Shown one piece after another: positions 56,405-64,000 of a DNA stretch of 64,000 bases. The DNA is from Leptodactylus fallax (taxonomy: Eukaryota; Chordata; Amphibia; Anura; Leptodactylidae): positions 6,911,001 through 6,975,000 of the forward strand of contig CAMRHE010000077.1 in assembly GCA_947044405.1 (NCBI GenBank). Direction: 5' to 3'. Numbering within the stretch: position 1 is the stretch's first letter; each line of letters begins with the position of its first letter. The position numbers and the translations under genes are program-made. A model generated the notes under the pieces. The model saw nothing but the letters and a program-made list of their open reading frames with translations. It made no database searches and was not told where the DNA came from.

Positions 56405-57254
56405 TTAATGTGTCAAGTTAAAAAGCACCAAAAAGTATAGTCCTCAATATTAATGCCTCATAAACCACACAACAATTAGATTACCAAAAGAAATAAGGTT
56501 TAAAGAGACCTCCCATATAGAAAAATAACAATGTTTATTCATATGAAATAGAAATAAATACACAGAAATATACCAACAAAGAGAATATGCAAACAAGTAC
56601 ACAGATGGTAAAAGCGTATATGGTACCAGAAAAACCCTCCTCCCCAGGGAAAGCTGATGATAAGTACTGATCAAAAATAAAGTATAATTTAGACAATAAT
56701 TAATAATAAGTATATATCAGATATGCAAATGTTCCAATAATCAACATGTACTAAACACTGCCATGTTGTACTATATTATCAGGTCCCATATATCTAAAGG
56801 TCAAAGCCATAGCCAAGATATAATGACATGGGTCAAAAATAATAAGCATTAATATGAGTGGCCTAATTGATTAGAATAAATGGCAGAACCACAGACTTAA
56901 TCCCAACTATAGCTGAAAGTAAATCCACATCATATGGAGCCAGATAAATATACCACTATAATTTTACATACCAGTAGTCATAATAGCATAGGAACAAAAG
57001 GCACCAGCATAAAGAACCCATAGGGAGGAAAGAGCACTATGCCCGACACGCGTTTCGCCACCAAATGGCTTCGTCAGGAGGAGGGTTTTTCTGGTACCAT
57101 ATACGCTTTTACCATCTGTGTACTTGTTTGCATATTCTCTTTGTTGGTATATTTATGTGTATTTATTGTATTTCATATGAATAAACATTGTTATTTTTCT
57201 ATATGGGAGGTCTCTTTAAACCTTATTTCTTTTGGTGATTTAATGTGTCAAGTT
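56405..57254 (-). mobile_element. Penelope-like retroelement fragment with inverted 5' segment, 15-bp target duplication
   Basis: Direct repeats TTAATGTGTCAAGTT at 56405-56419 and 57240-57254 bracket an 820-bp insert (56420-57239). The ends of the insert are an inverted pair, 56481-56645 and 57077-57239, containing the same AATAAACATTG, GGTACCAGAAAAACCCTCC and CATATGAAATA words. A hammerhead-like motif lies against the right arm on the minus strand. A variable 10-20 bp target duplication, an inverted extra copy of the terminal region and a hammerhead motif are all known features of Penelope-like elements. No reverse transcriptase is encoded, so this is a truncated copy. The class call depends on the ribozyme motif; a LINE with twin-priming inversion is the alternative. 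Confidence 0.65.
57041..57084 (-). ncRNA. hammerhead ribozyme-like motif (small PLE-type variant)
   Basis: On the minus strand the order is: pyrimidine strand CCCTC, core CTGACGA (57071-57077), an extra A, stem II GCCA (57066-57069) with loop TTTGG and partner TGGC (57057-57060), core GAA (57054-57056), then stem III AC (57052-57053) with loop GCGT and partner GT (57046-57047), and the cleavage-site C (57045) followed by GGGC. All three helices can form: stem I 3 bp (one G-U), stem II 4 bp, stem III 2 bp. Against the canonical CUGANGA...GAA core, only the extra A before stem II differs. Hammerheads with tiny stem III that act as dimers are known from Penelope-like elements. Catalytic activity of this copy is not shown. 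Confidence 0.5.
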
Positions 57255-57941
57255 CCCTTTAAGGAATAAAGCATGTAGCATCTGTAAAGTTGGTGACCCT
57301 ACAAGCCTTGAACTCCGGGGATTCTGAAGCTTCTATATGACACGTTACTCAAGTTAAGAAAAGTGACAAGATGCAGAATTGAAATCATAGAAGAGACTGG
57401 CTTTACACATTATTAAACTGTTCTCCCTCAGGATATGTATTAGGCATTTACAATTGCAATATTAATATTCTGTATAAATAGAAAAAGAATTATTGAACAG
57501 TTTCTGAACAAACTGAACATACAGTAACTTCATTCATGGGTAAATATCGTACATTGGACATCCTCCCCATACTAATCCCAAGAAATGCGTTATATCAGTG
57601 GTGAGTCATATGTGAGCTTTTATCTATTTTATACACTATAGTTTTTTACAAAAGTTTATTTGAAATGATCTTGTTTTGTGCCAACCATATTACTTACTGT
57701 ATTTAAGATCCATACGTGTCTCTAAATATCTTCTCTTATTATGGACTGCATGTCCAAGGAACATAAGACTAAATAGGGGGGCACCATGTTTTTTAACTAT
57801 GTATTATATGTTTAATGTGACATTTTTATCCAGGATCCCTTTAATTAACATATTAATAAGGAGAGATATCTATACGACTCCTGGTACCCAACTGGTAACA
57901 GTGACCCAATCTGTAGATGTTTCAATAAATGAGTTTTCGAG
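57255..57941. other. unique non-coding sequence
   Basis: Continues the pre-insertion sequence with CCCTTTAAGG just right of the Penelope-like insert, probably the end of an older TTAA element that was the target. Otherwise nothing recognised. Confidence 0.45.
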
Positions 57942-58290
57942 TCATGGGAAAATAAAGTTAATAGGGCTTAATATGGACATATTATCATAGGAAAATGTTA
58001 CCCACTTCTCTGTGATCCCCAACTGCAGCCCACAGGCTGCCTAAGTTAATGTTGATGTCCAATTCCTGGAGTCTCCTGACACCAGAGGAAATGCTATGAG
58101 ATGCCCCTCCAGAAAACACTGGCCAGAGTGGCAATCGGTCTCATTCAATGATGTTAGGGAGTCTCCAGGAAATGGAGCTCAGAAGGGACTTGGGCAATCT
58201 ATAGAGTACAAAGGGATAGCAGAGAAGTAAGTAACTTTTTGTTTTGTTAATATGTCCCTATTAAGCTCTATTAACTTTATTTTCCTGGGC
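57942..58290. mobile_element. palindromic MITE (AAAATAAAGTTAATAG ends)
   Basis: Left GAAAATAAAGTTAATAGGGC and TTAATATGGACATATTA face right TTAATATGTCCCTATTAAGC and CTATTAACTTTATTTTCC. The termini may extend to the TTTAATGG at 58301. Confidence 0.7.
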
Positions 58291-58904
58291 TACAAAGCCC
58301 CTTTAATGGCCAATATCAGCCACTTGCTCATGTATGTATATTTTTTCCCAGTTCTAGCATTGTCATTATATGTGCCACCCATTTATCTGTGAAATCTGTG
58401 AAAAGCCCAGATACTGGTTTTAGAAAATATAATGCCTTCACTGTAGAAAAAATAAATTCTGCAACTTCTGGCTTTGTGTATCAATTCTCTTTTTTTGGAT
58501 CTCAGCTTGCAGTGTAGTCAGATAAAATGTACTTGTAGCTATAATAACTACCTATTGGAACATGGATGAATGGATCTGAATATTCTAGGCATTATACTGA
58601 CAATTGAAACCATGAGGCTAAAAGTCCTTTGGTATACAATGTTCATTTGACTTCAGTAACTAATGTTTGCTATGCCCTTTATGGCAACTTTCAGTATTTG
58701 TTACACCGATGCCCCTGTATAGAATGTAAAAATACATAATTCATTTTCATGGCCATGTTGGCATACAGCAGTATTGGCACGGTATATCCATGATATTGCT
58801 CAACGATCTTATGCATGATGCAACAAACAAAGAAAAATTGGTCAGCACTGGCAAACAATGTGAACAAGAAATGCAGGTGCACGTTTCTCCGGCTGCAATA
58901 CAAC
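58291..58904. other. unique non-coding sequence
   Basis: Nothing recognised. Confidence 0.45.
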
Positions 58905-59100
58905 TGCGAACACAAAAAGTTGCAACAGGGCACTGCTAGCACCAAGAGCATTACTGCAAATACCTACTGTGTATATAACAGTATATTAAAATGTAAAAAA
59001 GTACCAAGAACCTCATTTTCATGTGGTCTTATACACAGTAGATTTTTGCAATAATGCTCTTGGTACTAGTAGAGTGCTGTTGCAACTTTTTGTGTTCGCA
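58905..59100. mobile_element. palindromic MITE (TGCGAACACAAAAAGTTGC ends)
   Basis: Arms of about 74 bp, 58905-58978 and 59027-59100, are near-perfect inverses (TGCGAACACAAAAAGTTGCA, CACCAAGAGCATTACTGCAA) around a 48-bp spacer. No clear target duplication. High arm identity suggests a young copy. Confidence 0.85.
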
Positions 59101-59811
59101 ATCTTGTACATGACTTATTGTAACAAAAGTTACTGGATTTAGAACATTCCTTGTGCAATGTGAACAAGTGCAGTCTTTAAAGTAAGTAAGGAACTTTACT
59201 TTTTGCATTTACAGGACATCAAAAAAATGTTAATGTTATCCTGTAGGCCAGTGAGATTCAGCACCATGGCCAGCGATCGTCACACAGTGTTTACTGTATA
59301 CTACTGTACTCCATCCATTCATCATTACTTCAGATAAGAAGCAGAAAACTAAATGACTCCTTCTCAGTAGAAAATATATTAATTTAATTAAGAATGACAG
59401 ATTTGTGTCCAGCTTCATGGACTCTACATTACAGTTTCATGATTTCAGTATTATGTGTAAGGCTTATTTTTTCTCCCACAATCTAACTGAAATAGGGAAC
59501 TTTAGAAAGAAAAATGTAACAAGTGCTGAGATTCTGGATGGTACAGATGTACAGTGGCTCAAGTGAATCTGTCCTTCACTTCCTGCAAGCTACTTTCACA
59601 CTTTGTTTCATGTGTACATTTAACACTTATACCAGTTAAACAGATCCATAGACCCCCTTTCACCTAAGAGAGGCTAAAAAACACTTTTTTTCATGTGCAT
59701 TTCTTCCATCGTCCACTTTTTGCCTGGTGAGTATATATTTTTTTCTTATTATATATGAGTGCAAGTAGCACCTGTCTTATATGTCCATTTAACATATGTG
59801 CATTCCCCTGC
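59101..59811. other. unique non-coding sequence
   Basis: Nothing recognised. Confidence 0.45.
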
Positions 59812-59982
59812 CAGAGCCATAACCTGAAGCTTCTGGAACCCAATGCAAAATCTATAATTGGGCCCCCACTTATCATATGCTATCTATAATACTGGAGTCT
59901 ACTTATGTTATAGAAAGTCCATTGGGCCCCCACAAGCCCGGTAGTGATTGCTACCTCTGCACCCCTTGTAGTTACGCCCCTG
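59812..59982. mobile_element. hAT-like short element (GTAGTTACGCCCCTG end)
   Basis: The right end GTAGTTACGCCCCTG is the inverse of the CAGGGGCGTAACTAC start of a widespread hAT group. The left end CAGAGCCATAACCTGAAGC is a diverged match. GGGCCCCCA words follow inside from both sides. No convincing 8-bp duplication. Confidence 0.6.
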
Positions 59983-61516
59983 CCTGATGCATATGTTAGG
60001 TGTGTCACTTTCAAGGCAGCACTGTTTTGCAATATTGTATTATGTTGCTACATACTATATGTGTATATGTCTGTCCATCCATTGTTTGATTTGCTAGAAT
60101 GTTGCAATATTGTATTAAATTCATGAGAAATTACTGTCCTTAACCAAATTCAAAGGCAGTGACAGATACATCTGTATTACATTGATTGAAGGTAGGCCAT
60201 ATGTTGGGAATCTGACGCCCAGAACTTGCACAGTATATTCACTGTAGTATCCAACATAGTAATAACCATGTGAGTAGGGCTGGTACTGATCAATGGACTG
60301 AACCAATCTTGTACTGACATTACTATGCAAGTACTGTAGTGAAGGGCCATGGTGCTCCACCACAGGGATCCTGAAAAATCCCAGATTAATAAAGTAATAT
60401 TCCTTAAATCCTTTTTATGTAGTATATCTACAGTACCTGCAATTCTCATATAATATTTATATAATAATTAATTAAAATATATGACATGACCCATATGCAT
60501 AACAACCCCAGCAAAGTTTAGGTTACAGTTAAATTGAACACATATTCTATATTCATATTCCCAAGAAAAATTTCTCTGGTTGGTCAAATTTAGTGATAAC
60601 CCACTCTTATATCTTCTACAAGCTGTGCCAAATGATAAACTTAGCTCTCCTATATATGTATATATTTCGATATATTAAGGTTTATGTCTGTATAGAACTG
60701 TATAGAATCTAAAGAAATCGCAAGGTGCTCGTGTTTCAGAATGCTGTCTGCATAAAGATTCCTAAATAAAGCAATTATTGGTTGTATGTTTTCCAGCAAA
60801 ATGCTGCATTGTATTTTTACCTCTGGGACCATAAATGACTGTATCCCAGTGCTGATTCTGCCTATAGCGTGTGCTCAGGGCCTAGTTATATTTGCATAAG
60901 ATACTATTTGCTGTAGACTGCACTTATTTTTACTCATTATATATAGAAAGAGAGCCGTGCCAGTTTAGGCCAAATAGATTTGTGCATAGCATTGAGATTT
61001 CATTGACAATTAACAAGTGTAAAGTGATGAAAAATGATGTATTTGATCCAATATTGAATAAAATTGATGATATTGTAATATTAAAGCATGTGTGATGTGT
61101 AACAGTCCCTCGGCATATAATGTTAGGGTTCAATAGCTATACTCACCCCCTACATCCTTTCCTTAGTAGAAGCTTTTAACCTCTCGTGATCCCTAAGGTA
61201 GTAATGACAATGGACGTCACTGTGACATCAGACTGTCTCTTCTCAGTACTGACAATGGGGAGACAGTAGTAGTTTGAGATGTTCCATTGTATGCTGTGCT
61301 GGTACCTAAATGATGCGGGCGAGCATGTTTGAACCAGACAATTGCTTTAAAGGATATTTCCTCTTCAGGTAGTCAAAAAAAAAAAAACGAAACAACTTGT
61401 ACTATAGTGATTTTGTTTCTGTCCAATTACTGCCAAAACTAATATAGCTGGCATAAAAGTTCCAGCAGAGGTTGTCACACAGCTTTTCTAATCTATTAAA
61501 CAGCAAATATGACTAA
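59983..61516. other. unique AT-rich sequence
   Basis: No gene or clear repeat. A CCACTGTACTTAC-like scrap and an A run at 61376-61388 are unremarkable. Confidence 0.45.
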
Positions 61517-61725
61517 GGCTAAGGCTCCATGTTGCGGAAAAGCAGCTTTTTTGTTGCAGATTTTGCTGCTTTTTCCATTCCTTTGCAAGCCAAAGTCAAG
61601 AATGGCTTGCAAAGGAATGGAAAATATAAAGGAAACACTAATACCTTTCCCTTCTGCTAAATCCACTTCTGGCAGCAAAATTAGCAGCAAAAAAAGCAGC
61701 TTTTCTTCTACATGGAACCTTAGCC
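61517..61725. mobile_element. MITE with GGCTAAGGCTCCATGTTGC ends
   Basis: Left GGCTAAGGCTCCATGTTGCG faces right CTACATGGAACCTTAGCC. A second inverted pair, CCATTCCTTTGCAAGCCA and TGGCTTGCAAAGGAATGG, forms a strong central hairpin at 61576-61622. Same family as 42934-43127 and the half-copies at 20640-21018. Confidence 0.8.
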
Positions 61726-62114
61726 TACCTGTGCAGTAGTATAAACCATACTCCCCTTTCTTGGCATAATAAGTTAAATTTTCGATTCATGACCATAGCA
61801 TGCAGACCTTGCGATAGCAACCATACTGCTTGTCATCCAACTTCCAAGAAGCAAATATTGTAAAGTAGCAGTGGAATAAAACATGTAGGTGGAAGAAAAC
61901 AAATGCAGATGTGTTACTACCTTTCCACTTGGTTGAACATGTGCAGATATATGTTACAAGATAACCAGCTTTTCAAAGCAACACAATGTTGCTATACTTA
62001 CAAGATATCTTTCCTGTATGTGTCTATTTACAGCTACCCAGTGACTGTATTGTGTACTGTACTGACTTGTATTGTGTATTGTGCAGCCTTTCAAGGGCTT
62101 TGCCACCATATTGT
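61726..62114. other. unique spacer
   Basis: Nothing recognised. Confidence 0.45.
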
Positions 62115-62436
62115 AATGTTGCATTGAATTGGTTTGACACCCTGTACCCCCTCCGATCAACTGTTTTCAACAGCTGACGGCTCTGTTTTCTGTGTAGTGG
62201 TGAGACCTGGTACTGCAGATCAGGTCCCATTTATCTGCATGCGACTTAAGCTGCAGTGACTCAGTTCAGCCATTACACAGAGAACAGAGCTGTCTGCTTC
62301 TTGCTCTGTTCTCTGTATATCACTTGCTGAGAAGGGTGGTTAGTGGGGTTGCTGAGTCAGAGCCCCCAGATCTGATATTATTGACCTATTTTTTGAATAG
62401 ATCATCAATATTTTTTTTTCCCAGAAAACCCTTTAA
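62115..62436. mobile_element. TTAA MITE, family 6, left end truncated
   Basis: TTGACACCCTGTACCCCCTCCGATCAACTGTT, TTCTGTGTAGTGGTGAGACC and CAGTTCAGCCATTACACAG are shared in order with 37696-38046. The right end CCAGAAAACCCTTTAA closes at TTAA 62433-62436. Confidence 0.7.
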
Positions 62437-64000
62437 TAAGGAATTGGAGTCCTTAGTCAAGCTAAGGTTAGGGTGGACACCTCTGTAAGTGACTTGTATT
62501 TGCTGCTGATTATTTAGACATTATTTTATTAAACATATTCTGAATTTTTACTTGCTGTTGGAAAAAAGGTTAGATACACAGTAGAAACAGAACATATAAA
62601 ATACCCTAAAACCTCATTTACGCAGAACATTTCTTTATTTGCAAATGCCGCACAGTTCTCCAGAGTCACCATTATCTGCAAATGAATTCTTAGAGGAACA
62701 ATGTTCCTTCCTTTTCTTGCGCTTGCAGCACTGTCTCTACTTAGGTGGTAGTGACACTTTGAAGAATGGAAAGACTGGGATTGTGCCAGCTGGTGCCCAC
62801 AGAGGAAAGATCTAAAGAATAACTGTTGCCATGTGAAGGATAGATTGTTTAGAATGGTAATTACTTGCAGCATTAATGTATTTATATTCATTACACTTAC
62901 TATTAGATGGAGCATTATGCTTCTAATATGACTAATTCCAGATTAGTGTTATTGAGCATGTATTTCTAAGGACTATGTGGATGGCAGACAGCCTTGCAGT
63001 GTTAGGATGTGGAGTCTCAGCACTATCCGCGAGCAGTATACGATGGGATGGGCTCTGTCCTTGGGAGCTTGGTGTAGAATAGGGATTAGTGCTGCTATGG
63101 CACACACTGATATGCTCTATGATCTGATGCCTTCGACAAGGTTTTTCTGCACCTGCCAGATACAATCCCTGTCTCCCTCCTGCTCCCTTCATGACCGATT
63201 TGCTTTCTTGTTTGGATTGCAGATAGAGACAGCCAAGCAGGTCATGTCTTCACAGGCAGAGCTTAAGGGAAGCCAATGGTCTTTTTATAATCTCTCAACT
63301 ATCTAGTTTGTTTTGCCAGTGGGAAGGTGAGCAAGAAAACCTGAGCAGAGAAGAACAGTTTTACCTACTATTTATTGCAATGTCAACTGTATGTGTTACA
63401 AGTGAGAAGTTGCTCTACTTGAGTGTGACTTTGTATATAAGCTTCACACGCATAGTCTAAGTCAACACCAAATGCTAAAACTTTTAACAGTGCTACACTA
63501 CTTAGGAGGGAAGACCAAACACATATACAGCATATTCATATGGAATAGACTAGAAGGTATCAATCTAAGCAAAAATGGTCACTTCCTCTCTCACTGTATT
63601 TTATATGGTTGTAATGGAAACTTTAATACTTTGTAGCAATGTTATACATTAAAACTTCTATTGGTCATGGCCGATCTTTTAGCCACACATATAGGAGTAT
63701 TATTTACATCACACATATCCACATTTTATGCAAAAGATGTACAGAGAGTTAAGGTTTTCCGAACAAAGTTCTCGGTATACCCATAATGGAACATTCACAC
63801 ATACATTTTTGCACATAGTGTGAAAATCCACATAAGAACCATTATCATACTACATCTTGTGCATGTGAATGGAGTTCACTCAAAAATCTTCTGAGAGGAA
63901 AAAAAAATCCATGTTATATATTTCTGCTGACCCCGCACAGATAGAGAGCATATTATCTACATATATATATTATCCATGTGATTGTGGGTAGCCTTCATGC
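62437..64000. other. unique sequence to window end
   Basis: A 128-codon minus frame (62529-62915) and a 109-codon plus frame (62977-63306) are the largest frames away from repeats, but neither shows a recognisable domain. The section 62960-63330 is less AT-rich than its flanks and could hold an untranslated exon or a regulatory element; I cannot support either. Confidence 0.4.

Noticed and set aside
56651..56657. CTGATGA word in the left arm of the Penelope-like insert, a possible second hammerhead
   Set aside because: No GAAA core element or stem II partner follows within a plausible distance.
62529..62915. 128-codon minus-strand frame in unique sequence
   Set aside because: No recognisable motif or domain, unremarkable start context, and length not far above chance for 64 kb of AT-rich DNA.
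62977..63306. 109-codon plus frame with a splice-acceptor-like tract before 63222
   Set aside because: TTTCTTGTTTGGATTGCAG looks like an acceptor, but the codons after it resemble no known family and no donor fits; not enough to call an exon.

Overview
The window reads as vertebrate nuclear DNA, most likely from a frog or toad (Anura). It is AT-rich and intron- or desert-like, with no bacterial gene organisation and no host protein-coding gene that I can recognise. It is packed with repeat types I know as typical of amphibian genomes: many short palindromic elements with TTAA ends (piggyBac-like MITEs), hAT-type elements, a Tc1/mariner copy, L2-type LINE 3' ends, LTR elements and a Penelope-like element. 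The anuran assignment rests on recognising these families, not on a database search.

Layout. 1-7.4 kb: mostly unique sequence with three TTAA MITEs and a decayed minisatellite. 7.4-10.3 kb: a young, complete but pol-deleted LTR retrotransposon on the minus strand, with near-identical 971/972-bp LTRs, a tRNA-Ser primer-binding site, an intact gag frame and a leftover tail of the downstream ORF. 10.7-12.1 kb: a broken Tc1-like transposon. 12.8-13.5 kb: an L2-type LINE 3' end whose last ~29 bp expanded into 12 tandem units. 14-24 kb: MITEs among unique, conserved-looking stretches. 24.0-25.3 kb: a hAT element with a perfect 8-bp target duplication, two perfect hairpins and a 31-bp minisatellite. 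25.3-32 kb: more DNA-transposon remnants, then a large palindromic TTAA element carrying a nested solo LTR (30.7-32.0 kb). 34.6-48 kb: dense MITEs, a reversed L2 end and TA microsatellites. 48-51.6 kb: long unique stretch. 51.7-64 kb: more MITEs and, at 56.4-57.25 kb, a Penelope-like insertion with a 15-bp target duplication and a hammerhead-ribozyme-like motif.

How the parts relate. Nothing forms a pathway. Only one frame looks like an intact protein, the gag of the LTR element; the transposase, LINE and pol-tail frames are broken. The non-autonomous elements (TTAA MITEs, hAT derivatives, the gag-only LTR element) would all need enzymes from elsewhere in the genome. Between the repeats lie several 150-400 bp unique stretches rich in homeodomain/POU/Sox-like words. 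They look like candidate conserved non-coding elements and would suit a regulatory desert or a long intron of a developmental gene, but that is inference and needs a cross-species alignment.
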